Assembly: GCA_019120475.1 (NCBI GenBank)
Contig: DWVA01000312.1
Coordinates: 1-6,419, forward strand
DNA length: 6,419 nucleotides
Direction of reading: 5' to 3'
Source: Candidatus Blautia intestinipullorum
Lineage (GTDB): Bacteria > Bacillota > Clostridia > Lachnospirales > Lachnospiraceae
In this document: positions 1 through 5,703 of the stretch, piece after piece
How positions within the stretch are numbered: the stretch's first letter is position 1
Layout: each line of letters begins with the position of its first letter
Program-made: the position numbers and the translations under genes
Notes under the pieces: model-generated
What the model was told of the DNA's origin: nothing
The model's database searches: none
Seen by the model: only the letters and a program-made list of their open reading frames with translations

Positions 1-27
1 GAGAGAAAACTGGATTACTACCATTAA
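1..27 (+). CDS. C-terminal end of a probable amino-acid ABC transporter permease (partial)
   Basis: Frame 1 reads ERKLDYYH and then TAA at 25-27. A Glu-Arg-Lys-Leu type tail is common at the C-terminus of polar amino-acid ABC permeases, and such a permease gene usually lies directly before the ATPase gene. The stop falls 17 bases before the next ATG, an operon-like spacing. Only eight codons are visible, so the identity rests mainly on context. Frame 2 also closes nearby (TAA at 32-34) and cannot be excluded as the true upstream gene end. Confidence 0.35.
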   Translation, partial: ERKLDYYH

Positions 28-44
28 GGATTAAGGAGGAAAAA

Positions 45-803
45 ATGGATCTTCTTGAGATGAAACATATAAAAAAGGAGTTCGGCGGCCTTGAAGTCCT
101 GAAGGATATCTCTCTGCGTGTAAAAGAGGGTGAGATCGTGTCGATCATAGGCCCGTCCGGCTCCGGGAAATCAACGCTTCTGCGCTGCGCCACCATGCTG
201 ACGGAAATAGACAGCGGTGAAATCACCTATATGGGAAAGAAAACCGTCTGGATGGAGAACGGGAAACCGACCGTTCCCAAAAAAGCGGAACTGAAAGAGA
301 TCCAGTCGTATTTCGGACTGGTGTTCCAGAATTTTAACCTTTTTCCCCATTATTCGGTAATGAAAAATATTACAGATGCTCCTATCCATGTACAGAAAAG
401 GGGAAAAGAGGAGGTTTATCAGGAGGCAAGAGCGCTGCTTGCGAAAATGGGGCTTTCTGATAAGGAGGACGCTTATCCCTGCCAGCTTTCCGGAGGACAG
501 TGCCAGCGCGTGGCGATTGCCAGAGCCCTTGCGCTGAATCCGAGGATCCTGTTTTTTGACGAGCCCACCTCAGCGCTGGATCCGGAGCTTACAGGCGAGG
601 TCCTGCGGGTTATACGCTCCCTGGCGGACCTTCATATCACAATGGTGATCGTTACTCATGAGATGAGTTTTGCAAGAGACATTTCGGACAGGATCATTTT
701 TATGGATGACGGCGTGATCGCAGTGGAGGGGACTCCTCAGGAAGTGTTCTCTTCCGGAAATGCCAGAATGAAGGAATTCCTTGGAAAATTCCACCAGGGA
801 TAA
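45..803 (+). CDS. Polar amino-acid ABC transporter ATP-binding protein (GlnQ/HisP type)
   Basis: This is the ATPase subunit that powers import of a polar amino acid. It works at the inner face of the membrane with a permease and an extracellular binding protein, neither of which is complete in this window. The 252 residues carry every ABC motif in order: Walker A GPSGSGKST at 36-44, Q-loop Gln95 in VFQNFNLFPH, signature LSGGQCQR at 148-155, Walker B ILFFDEP at 168-174, D-loop SALD at 176-179 and switch His205 in VTHEM. Length and motif spacing fit the GlnQ family (240-255 residues). The signature has Cys where most relatives have Gln (LSGGQQQR), a minor change. The stretch at about 65-85 (MENGKPTVPKK) is a small insertion before the Q-loop seen in a subgroup of the family. 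The start is set by AAGGAGG at 33-39, five bases before ATG. The frame is open further upstream, but there is no better start. Substrate cannot be deduced; glutamine, cystine or another polar amino acid is possible. Confidence 0.93.
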   Translation: MDLLEMKHIKKEFGGLEVLKDISLRVKEGEIVSIIGPSGSGKSTLLRCATMLTEIDSGEITYMGKKTVWMENGKPTVPKKAELKEIQSYFGLVFQNFNLFPHYSVMKNITDAPIHVQKRGKEEVYQEARALLAKMGLSDKEDAYPCQLSGGQCQRVAIARALALNPRILFFDEPTSALDPELTGEVLRVIRSLADLHITMVIVTHEMSFARDISDRIIFMDDGVIAVEGTPQEVFSSGNARMKEFLGKFHQG

Positions 804-855
804 GAACAAACCTTGGAAAAGCAGGAAGAAAACGGGGACTCAAAAGGAAAATCTA

Positions 856-884
856 TTGCTTTTAAGGAAGGGATGTTATATAAT
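856..884 (+). promoter_or_regulatory. Predicted sigma-A promoter for purB
   Basis: A perfect TATAAT lies at 879-884, with TTGCTT at 856-861 separated by 17 bases. The -35 matches consensus only in TTG. Expected transcription start is about 890-892, giving a leader of about 150 bases before the purB ATG. It lies downstream of the ABC gene stop, so purB appears to be transcribed independently of the transporter. Confidence 0.65.
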
Positions 885-888
885 TTCT

Positions 889-995
889 GCGTAGCGTCAG
901 TGTATAAGGGGAAAGTACGCGGAAAAACGCGGGGTTTCAGCCCTTTGGCGGCGCTGTGACAGGAAAAGAAACCATATGATAAAGGAACGCTGCGC
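889..995 (+). promoter_or_regulatory. Foldable 5' leader of purB, possible cis-regulatory RNA
   Basis: The sequence just after the predicted transcription start can form an ordered fold. GCGTAGCGT (889-897) pairs with ACGCTGCGC (987-995) over nine pairs including one G-U. CAGTG (898-902) pairs with CGCTG (952-956) and continues the first helix on its 5' strand. A long internal hairpin at 906-945 is built from AAGGG/CCCTT, GAAA/TTTC and CGCG/CGCG around the loop GAAAAA. The 957-986 linker is purine-rich and largely unpaired. The distal strand 987-995 lies inside the loop of the following terminator-like hairpin, so the two structures should compete. I do not recognise any known riboswitch class (purine, ZTP, PRPP, ppGpp, THF, T-box) by its conserved motifs. 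Regulation by a purine-related signal is inferred from the downstream gene only. If transcription starts at 891, the outer two pairs are lost. Confidence 0.4.
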
Positions 996-1021
996 CTCAG
1001 ATGGGGCGGTCCTTTATTTAT
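979..1021 (+). terminator. Terminator-like hairpin upstream of purB (candidate attenuator)
   Basis: ATAAAGGA (979-986) pairs perfectly with TCCTTTAT (1010-1017). After one A-G mismatch, CGCT (988-991) can pair with GGCG (1005-1008). The 3' arm and tail form a U-rich run (TTTATTTAT, 1013-1021), weaker than a pure U tract. It ends about ten bases before the purB ribosome binding site. It could be the ABC transcript terminator, a purB attenuator, or both. Confidence 0.45.
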
Positions 1022-1042
1022 CACGATGATAGGAGATTGGAA

Positions 1043-2476
1043 ATGAGCACAGACAGATATGTAAGTCCGCTCTCAGAGCGCTATGCAAGCCGGGAAATGC
1101 AGTATATCTTTTCGCCGGATATGAAATTCCGCACATGGAGGAGACTGTGGATCGCTCTTGCAGAGACGGAAAAAGAACTGGGACTGAATATCACCCAGGA
1201 GCAGATTGATGAGCTGAAAGCCCATGCGGACGATATTAACTATGAAGTGGCGAAGGAGCGGGAGCGCCAGGTGCGTCACGATGTTATGTCCCATGTCTAT
1301 GCCTACGGCGTGCAGTGTCCGAAGGCTAAGGGGATCATTCATCTGGGAGCTACTTCCTGCTATGTAGGGGATAATACTGACATTATCGTAATGTCAGAGG
1401 CTCTGAAGCTTGTACGCAAAAAACTGGTAAATGTGATCGCGGAATTGTCAAAATTCGCCGACAAATATAAAGATCAGCCGACTCTGGCCTTCACTCATTT
1501 CCAGCCGGCCCAGCCTACGACAGTAGGAAAGAGAGCCACACTCTGGACTCAGGAGTTCCTGATGGATCTGGAGGATCTTGAGTATGTGCTGGGAAGCCTG
1601 AAGCTTCTCGGTTCCAAGGGTACAACAGGAACACAGGCCAGCTTCCTGGAACTGTTTGACGGAGACCAGGAGACCATTGATAAGATCGATCCGATGATCG
1701 CTGAAAAAATGGGATTTGAAAGCTGTTATCCGGTATCCGGACAGACTTATTCCAGAAAGGTGGATACAAGAGTGCTGAATATTCTTGCGGGCATTGCCGC
1801 AAGCGCACATAAGATGTCAAACGATATCCGTCTGCTTCAGCACCTGAAAGAAGTAGAAGAGCCTTTCGAGAAGTCTCAGATCGGTTCTTCCGCTATGGCA
1901 TATAAGAGAAATCCGATGCGCAGCGAACGTATTGCTTCTCTTTCCAGATTTGTAATGGTAGACGCCCTGAATCCGGCGATCACATCCGCAACCCAGTGGT
2001 TTGAGAGAACACTGGACGATTCCGCTAATAAGAGACTGAGCATACCGGAGGGATTTCTTGCCATCGACGGCATTCTGGATCTGTGCCTGAATGTTGTGGA
2101 CGGCCTGGTGGTTTATCCGAAAGTGATCGAGAAACGCCTTCGTTCGGAACTGCCCTTTATGGCAACGGAAAATATCATGATGGACGCGGTAAAAGCAGGC
2201 GGAGACCGTCAGGAACTGCATGAGCGCATCCGTGAGCTTTCCATGGAAGCAGGACGTACCGTGAAGGTAGAAGGAAAAGACAATAATCTGCTGGAGCTGA
2301 TCGCGGCGGATCCGGCCTTTAATCTTAGTCTGGAGGAACTTCAGAAGACTATGGAACCCTCCAGATATGTGGGAAGAGCGAAAGAGCAGACAGAGACCTT
2401 CCTGGCAAAGACAGTTCAGCCTGTTCTGGACGCTCATAAAGAGCTTCTGGGCATGACGGCTGAGATCAACGTATAA
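1043..2476 (+). CDS. purB: Adenylosuccinate lyase
   Basis: PurB catalyses two fumarate-releasing eliminations in purine synthesis: SAICAR to AICAR, and adenylosuccinate to AMP. It is a cytosolic homotetramer of the fumarase/aspartase superfamily. The 477 residues include the superfamily signature SSAMAYKRNPMRSE at 282-295, carrying the flexible catalytic serine loop, the catalytic-His motif THFQPAQ with His152, and the upstream RHDVMSHV motif at 78-85. LGATS at 101-105 is also conserved. RHDVMSHV, FTHFQPAQPTTVGKR and the signature loop closely resemble the human-type ADSL branch rather than the E. coli type. The start at 1043 is set by AGGAG at 1031-1035, seven bases upstream. An in-frame ATG at 1001 lies in the terminator-like hairpin without a ribosome binding site and was rejected. 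purA follows after 95 bases with no terminator between, so the two are probably cotranscribed. Confidence 0.97.
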   Translation: MSTDRYVSPLSERYASREMQYIFSPDMKFRTWRRLWIALAETEKELGLNITQEQIDELKAHADDINYEVAKERERQVRHDVMSHVYAYGVQCPKAKGIIHLGATSCYVGDNTDIIVMSEALKLVRKKLVNVIAELSKFADKYKDQPTLAFTHFQPAQPTTVGKRATLWTQEFLMDLEDLEYVLGSLKLLGSKGTTGTQASFLELFDGDQETIDKIDPMIAEKMGFESCYPVSGQTYSRKVDTRVLNILAGIAASAHKMSNDIRLLQHLKEVEEPFEKSQIGSSAMAYKRNPMRSERIASLSRFVMVDALNPAITSATQWFERTLDDSANKRLSIPEGFLAIDGILDLCLNVVDGLVVYPKVIEKRLRSELPFMATENIMMDAVKAGGDRQELHERIRELSMEAGRTVKVEGKDNNLLELIAADPAFNLSLEELQKTMEPSRYVGRAKEQTETFLAKTVQPVLDAHKELLGMTAEINV

Positions 2477-2494
2477 ACAGCAGAACAAGTACGG

Positions 2495-2510
2495 CTGTTC
2501 ATGAGAACAG
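2495..2510 (+). other. Small hairpin between purB and purA
   Basis: CTGTTC (2495-2500) pairs with GAACAG (2505-2510) around an ATGA loop. An alternative partner, GAACA at 2483-2487, could pair with TGTTC instead. The sequence after it is A-rich with no U tract, so it is unlikely to terminate transcription. It may stabilise the message or have no role. Confidence 0.3.
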
Positions 2511-2571
2511 GAACAGACCGCAAAAATAAAATAGAGATGATCAAAGAAAGGCACGAGGAGGAAAAAGTGTT

Positions 2572-3849
2572 ATGATCAAAGCAGTAGTTGGAGCGAACTG
2601 GGGAGATGAAGGAAAAGGAAAAATTACAGATATGCTTGCCCAGGAGGCGGATATCATCGTAAGATTTCAGGGAGGCGCGAACGCAGGCCATACCATTGTA
2701 AACGATTATGGAAAATTTGCCCTGCACACACTGCCGTCCGGAGTGTTTTATAATCATACCACCAGTATCATTGGCAATGGCGTGGCACTGAACATTCCGG
2801 TGTTTTTTAAAGAATATCAGGAGATTGTGGACAGGGGCGTACCGGCTCCTAAGATCATGATCTCTGACAGAGCCCAGATTGTGATGCCTTATCACATTCT
2901 GTTCGACCAGTATGAGGAAGAGCGTCTGGGAGGAAAATCCTTCGGCTCTACCAAATCCGGAATTGCTCCGTTTTATTCAGATAAATACGCAAAAATCGGT
3001 TTTCAGGTAAATGAACTTTTCCATGAGGATACTTTGAGAGAAAAGGTGGAGCGGGTGTGCGAGACAAAGAACGTGCTTCTGGAGCACCTGTACCATAAGC
3101 CTCTTCTGAATCCTGATGAACTTATGGAAGAACTGAAAAAATACAGAGAAATGGTTGCTCCTTATGTAGGCGATGTTTCTCTTTATCTGTGGAACGCTCT
3201 GAAAGAGGGAAAAGAGATCCTCCTGGAGGGACAGTTGGGTTCCCTGAAAGATCCGGATCATGGAATTTATCCCATGGTAACGTCTTCTTCCACCCTGGCG
3301 GCTTATGGAGCTATCGGAGCCGGTGTTCCGCCTTATGAGATCAAAAAGATCATTACTGTGTGCAAGGCTTATTCCAGCGCAGTAGGAGCAGGGGCTTTCG
3401 TATCTGAAATTTTTGGAGAAGAGGCCGATGAGCTTCGCAGAAGAGGCGGCGACGGAGGAGAGTACGGCGCAACCACCGGCCGTCCGAGACGTATGGGATG
3501 GTTTGACTGCGTGGCGTCAAAATATGGCTGCCGTATGCAGGGAACGACAGATGTTGCGTTTACTGTTCTTGACGTGCTGGGATATCTTGATGAGATTCCT
3601 GTATGCACCGGATATGAGATTGATGGAAAAGTTACGACAGATTTTCCGACCACAGGTCTTCTTGAGAAGGCAAAACCGGTTCTGGAGGTGCTTCCGGGCT
3701 GGAAAACAGATATCCGCGGCATCAAAAAATATGAAGATCTTCCGGAAAACTGCAGAAAATATGTAGAATTTGTGGAAGAGCATATCGGCTTCCCGATCAC
3801 CATGATTTCCAACGGACCAGGAAGAAACGACATTATTTACAGAAAATGA
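2572..3849 (+). CDS. purA: Adenylosuccinate synthetase, divergent form
   Basis: PurA condenses IMP with aspartate at the expense of GTP to give adenylosuccinate, the substrate of PurB encoded just upstream. The 425 residues match the usual length. Conserved features: GANWGDEGKGK at 7-17, holding the catalytic Asp12 and phosphate-binding glycines; NAGHT with catalytic His40; the IMP loop GSTKSGIAPFYSDK at 125-138; and the aspartate loop ATTGRPRR at 300-307. Several usual residues differ. Asn9 replaces the common Gln of GxQWGDEGKGK. DKYAKIG (137-143) has Lys where an IMP-contacting Arg is usual. EGQLGS (219-224) replaces EGAQGT/A. TVLDVLG (331-337) replaces the guanine-binding TKLDVLD, keeping the first Asp but losing the Lys. 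NGPGR (414-418) replaces TGPDR. The catalytic Asp and His are intact, so I expect an active enzyme. AGGAGG at 2556-2561 lies ten bases before ATG and fixes the start. Confidence 0.94.
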   Translation: MIKAVVGANWGDEGKGKITDMLAQEADIIVRFQGGANAGHTIVNDYGKFALHTLPSGVFYNHTTSIIGNGVALNIPVFFKEYQEIVDRGVPAPKIMISDRAQIVMPYHILFDQYEEERLGGKSFGSTKSGIAPFYSDKYAKIGFQVNELFHEDTLREKVERVCETKNVLLEHLYHKPLLNPDELMEELKKYREMVAPYVGDVSLYLWNALKEGKEILLEGQLGSLKDPDHGIYPMVTSSSTLAAYGAIGAGVPPYEIKKIITVCKAYSSAVGAGAFVSEIFGEEADELRRRGGDGGEYGATTGRPRRMGWFDCVASKYGCRMQGTTDVAFTVLDVLGYLDEIPVCTGYEIDGKVTTDFPTTGLLEKAKPVLEVLPGWKTDIRGIKKYEDLPENCRKYVEFVEEHIGFPITMISNGPGRNDIIYRK

Positions 3850-3853
3850 TCGA

Positions 3854-3911
3854 GGCGGCGCAGAAACCGCCCGAATGCAGGGCGCCGGAGATGAGTCTCC
3901 GGCGTGTCTGC
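3854..3911 (+). terminator. Tandem hairpins after purA, probable weak terminator
   Basis: The first hairpin is GGCGG (3854-3858) with CCGCC (3867-3871). The second is stronger: CGCCGGAGA (3883-3891) pairs perfectly with TCTCCGGCG (3896-3904) around TGAG, and outer GCAG/CTGC pairs (3877-3880 with 3908-3911) extend it. No immediate U tract follows; the nearest T run is TTTTT at 3923-3927. The pair probably ends or stabilises the purBA message, with some readthrough possible, since I see no convincing promoter for the next gene. Confidence 0.45.
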
Positions 3912-3969
3912 TATATCCGCTGTTTTTCGCCTGAGTTCAGAAAAGCAGATATATTACAGAGAGGTGCTT

Positions 3970-4800
3970 ATGAAAAAATGGAAACGCTTTGCCGCACTGG
4001 CGGCGGCCGTTCTGCTGCTGGCGGTATTTTGTCTTCCGATGGTGTTTGCTCTTGCGGGAATCCGTACAGGAGAGTTTGCCCAGGGGCTGTTTCAGGCCTC
4101 CTTTTTCGGCGCGCTGTTTGCGGCGGTGATGGGATATGCCATCTGGATGATCTACCGGCTTCTGAATAAGAAAAACCGGGAAAGAGAGGGAGAAAACGTG
4201 ATAAAAAATGTGATTTTTGATGTGGGACGTGTCCTAGTAGCTTTTGACTGGGAAGAATACCTGAAAGAATTCGGATTTTCAGAAGAAAAATACGAAAAAA
4301 TCGCCAGGGCAACTTTTTTAAGCCCGGTATGGCCGGAAAGGGACAGAGGACTGTATGATGAGGAAGAATATATCCGGCAGTTTATACAGCTTGCGCCGGA
4401 GTATGGGGAAGATATCCGAAAAGTGATCGAAGGAAGTACAAAGACTATCCACCCGTATTCTTATGCGGAGACCTGGGTCAGATATCTGAAAGATCAGGGA
4501 TACCGCCTCTATATCCTTTCCAACTACAGCGATTATATGCTGAAAGGGACTGCAGATAAACTGACATTCCTAAAATATATGGATGGAATCGTATTTTCCT
4601 GTCAGGTGAAGGAACTGAAACCGGAGCCGGCAATTTACAGAGTGCTGCTGGAAAAATACGGCCTGAAGCCGGAAGAATCCGTGTTTATAGACGATATGGA
4701 AGAAAACTGCGCCAGCGCAGAAAAACAGGGGATCCATGCCGTATGCTTCCGGGAGTTCAAACAGGCGGCGGCTGACCTGGAAAAGCTTGGAGTAAAATAA
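3970..4800 (+). CDS. HAD-family hydrolase with an N-terminal two-helix membrane segment
   Basis: The 276-residue frame joins two parts. Residues 1-76 look like a small membrane protein: basic MKKWKR, a hydrophobic helix at about 7-30, a short loop, a second helix at about 40-65, then the charged NKKNRERE. This predicts both ends in the cytoplasm. From residue 77 a HAD subfamily IA hydrolase follows, numbered here from its own internal GTG: nucleophile Asp8 in FDVGRVLV, motif II Ser108 in LYILSNYSD, Lys141 in ELKPEP and the acidic pair Asp165-Asp166 in VFIDDMEEN. The second motif I position is Gly, as in YihX-like sugar-phosphate phosphatases, so a small phosphorylated metabolite is a reasonable but unproven substrate. 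AGAGAGG at 3958-3964, five bases before ATG, supports this start. No stop separates the parts. A GTG at 4198 with its own ribosome binding site may start a 200-residue soluble form. The upstream in-frame GTG at 3904 lies in a hairpin and was rejected. Confidence 0.75.
   Translation: MKKWKRFAALAAAVLLLAVFCLPMVFALAGIRTGEFAQGLFQASFFGALFAAVMGYAIWMIYRLLNKKNREREGENVIKNVIFDVGRVLVAFDWEEYLKEFGFSEEKYEKIARATFLSPVWPERDRGLYDEEEYIRQFIQLAPEYGEDIRKVIEGSTKTIHPYSYAETWVRYLKDQGYRLYILSNYSDYMLKGTADKLTFLKYMDGIVFSCQVKELKPEPAIYRVLLEKYGLKPEESVFIDDMEENCASAEKQGIHAVCFREFKQAAADLEKLGVK
4184..4200 (+). promoter_or_regulatory. Internal ribosome binding site and GTG start for the soluble HAD domain
   Basis: GAGAGGGAG at 4184-4192 precedes GTG at 4198-4200 by five bases. 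Translation from this GTG gives MIKNVIFDVGRVLV, which is exactly where soluble HAD relatives normally begin. It is in frame with the membrane segment upstream. It therefore marks either the true start of the HAD gene or a second start within a fused gene. Confidence 0.6.
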
Positions 4801-4821
4801 CGGGGATATTTTGCATGACAG

Positions 4822-4858
4822 AAAAAAGCCCCAGAACCGCGGCAAAGCGTCAGTCCTG
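4822..4858 (-). terminator. Intrinsic terminator reading on the minus strand
   Basis: Read on the minus strand, CAGGAC pairs with GTTCTG (plus 4853-4858 with 4832-4837, one G-U), then CGC pairs with GCG around the loop TTTGCC with a TGA bulge. GGGGC and six Ts (plus AAAAAA at 4822-4827) follow. On the plus strand no T run follows the hairpin, so the polarity favours minus-strand transcription. Confidence 0.5.
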
Positions 4859-4936
4859 AGACCTTTAAGGGGAGGATATAAGTATTTCTGAAGTTGTCTT
4901 TTGTTGACTGGTTCATCAGAGGGGGTTCCAATGAAC
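4822..4936 (-). ncRNA. Candidate small RNA transcribed toward the HAD gene
   Basis: A minus-strand transcript of about 115 bases is framed by promoter-like elements at 4973-4943 and the terminator at 4858-4822. Its predicted 5' end begins a hairpin, GTTCAT pairing with ATGAAC (plus 4931-4936 with 4911-4916), around a C-rich loop. A C-rich stretch (TCCTCCCC, plus 4869-4876) may pair with the GGGG just before the U tract (plus 4829-4832) and enclose the terminator hairpin. No protein gene with a ribosome binding site is evident on this strand. I do not recognise an RNA family; 6S, SRP and tmRNA motifs are not evident to me. It converges on the HAD gene and ends beyond that gene's stop at 4800. 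The call is inference from promoter, hairpin and terminator geometry. Confidence 0.35.
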
Positions 4937-4942
4937 ATTCAT

Positions 4943-4973
4943 AGTATAGCCCTGTAACAGCAGTTTTATACAA
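4943..4973 (-). promoter_or_regulatory. Possible minus-strand promoter for the candidate small RNA
   Basis: On the minus strand TTGTAT (plus 4968-4973) is followed after 19 bases by TATACT (plus 4943-4948). The -10 matches consensus at five of six positions; the -35 is moderate and the spacing is slightly long. Predicted transcription starts near 4936-4937, exactly where a hairpin begins. Confidence 0.35.
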
Positions 4974-5037
4974 AAATAAAAAATCACAGCAAAAAATTTT
5001 ATTTCCAACGCGGCGAAGAAAAAAATCAACGAGATGT

Positions 5038-5066
5038 TTGTTTTTTTGGCGGAAAGATGATATAAT
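5038..5066 (+). promoter_or_regulatory. Predicted sigma-A promoter for the SEC-C/YdcF operon
   Basis: TATAAT at 5061-5066 is preceded by the extended -10 dinucleotide TG (5058-5059) and, after a 17-base spacer, by TTGTTT at 5038-5043. Transcription should start near 5073. An A/T-rich dyad (5019-5030 with 5036-5047) overlaps the -35 element and could be an operator or simply reflect A and T tracts. The DNA before it (4970-5030) is A-rich. Confidence 0.7.
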
Positions 5067-5072
5067 CACCTG

Positions 5073-5123
5073 GACGGTATAAAGCCGTCGGTCTGAGCGG
5101 TGAAGAGCAGTGTCTTTTCACTG
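5073..5123 (+). other. Hairpins in the 5' leader of the SEC-C gene
   Basis: The leader between the predicted transcription start and the ATG is about 120 bases. It begins with GACGG (5073-5077) pairing CCGTC (5085-5089), then has CAGTG (5108-5112) pairing CACTG (5119-5123) around TCTTTT. Neither sequesters the ribosome binding site. A hairpin at the extreme 5' end could protect the message. No known riboswitch motif is visible. Confidence 0.3.
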
Positions 5124-5193
5124 TATAAAAGTAATTTGGTGGCAGGGAGACTGTACACGAAAAAGAGAAATTTTGAAAAGAGGATGAAATAAG

Positions 5194-5703
5194 ATGAGCG
5201 ATAAGACGATCTTAGAGCAGTGGCGCGCAATGGCCTACAACCAGCAGGAGGACCGCAATAAACTCCAGAGATTCTGGGCGAATTATTTCAACATTGAGAA
5301 GGGCATTTATGAGCAGCTTCTGTCCAATCCTGATGAAGTAGTCAGCGGCACTGTAAAAGAACTGGCAGAAAAATACGGACAGGACGTTATGACGATGGTC
5401 GGATTCCTGGACGGCATCAACGACAGCCTGAAGGTTCCTAATCCGATCGAGACCATGGATGAGAACACAAAGGTGAATCTTGCTTTTGACAAAGAGCTTC
5501 TGTACAAAAATATGGTAGACGCAAAAGCTGACTGGCTGTACAATCTGCCGCAGTGGAATGACATCTTTACAGAAGAAAAAAGAAAAGAACTCTATATGGA
5601 GCAGAAAAAATCAGGTACGATCGTAAAGCCGCATAAGATCGGCCGCAATGATCCATGTCCCTGCGGAAGCGGAAAGAAATATAAATTCTGCTGCGGAAGA
5701 TAA
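5194..5703 (+). CDS. SEC-C zinc-binding motif protein of unknown function
   Basis: The 169-residue product ends in a textbook SEC-C motif, IGRNDPCPCGSGKKYKFCCGR, with Cys155, Cys157, Cys166 and Cys167 as probable zinc ligands. This motif is also found at the C-terminus of SecA, where it contacts SecB and ribosomes, and on many small proteins of unknown role. Residues 1-145 form a largely helical, charged domain with no catalytic motif that I can identify, and no signal peptide or membrane segment, so a cytosolic location is expected. The stretch NDSLKVPNPIETMDENTKV (76-94) is a likely loop between helices. The start is supported by AAGAGGA at 5178-5184, nine bases before ATG. The downstream gene's ATG overlaps this TAA stop (TAATG), so the two are translationally coupled. 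The SEC-C assignment is secure; the function of the N-terminal domain is unknown. Confidence 0.9.
   Translation: MSDKTILEQWRAMAYNQQEDRNKLQRFWANYFNIEKGIYEQLLSNPDEVVSGTVKELAEKYGQDVMTMVGFLDGINDSLKVPNPIETMDENTKVNLAFDKELLYKNMVDAKADWLYNLPQWNDIFTEEKRKELYMEQKKSGTIVKPHKIGRNDPCPCGSGKKYKFCCGR

Noticed and set aside
773..792. GGAATT/AATTCC inverted repeat near the ABC gene end as a terminator
   Set aside because: It lies inside the coding region and no T tract follows.
889..995. Purine, ZTP, PRPP/ppGpp, THF riboswitch or T-box upstream of purB
   Set aside because: None of their conserved core motifs could be found by eye, so no class name is given.
1001..1042. Upstream ATG extending PurB by 14 residues
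   Set aside because: The ATG sits inside the terminator-like hairpin with no ribosome binding site, whereas ATG 1043 has AGGAG seven bases upstream and gives the normal PurB N-terminus.
1817..2554. Long minus-strand open frame of 245 codons across purB
   Set aside because: It lies antisense to a clear purB, has no recognisable domain and a His/Cys/Leu-rich composition typical of shadow frames.
3413..3766. Plus-strand frame of 117 codons inside purA
   Set aside because: It is an alternate frame of a well-supported enzyme, with no recognisable motif.
3927..3955. Promoter for the HAD gene using TATATT at 3950-3955
   Set aside because: The matching -35 (TCGCCT) is poor and transcription would start inside the ribosome binding site.
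3846..4169. Frame of 107 codons whose ATG overlaps the purA stop
   Set aside because: The overlap looks like coupling, but the product is Arg/Cys/Gly-rich without domain features, runs through two hairpins, and shadows the better-supported membrane-HAD frame.
4635..5069. Minus-strand open frames in the 4801-5069 gap as protein genes
   Set aside because: They have no convincing ribosome binding site or domain and continue antisense through the HAD gene; an RNA explanation fits the terminator better.
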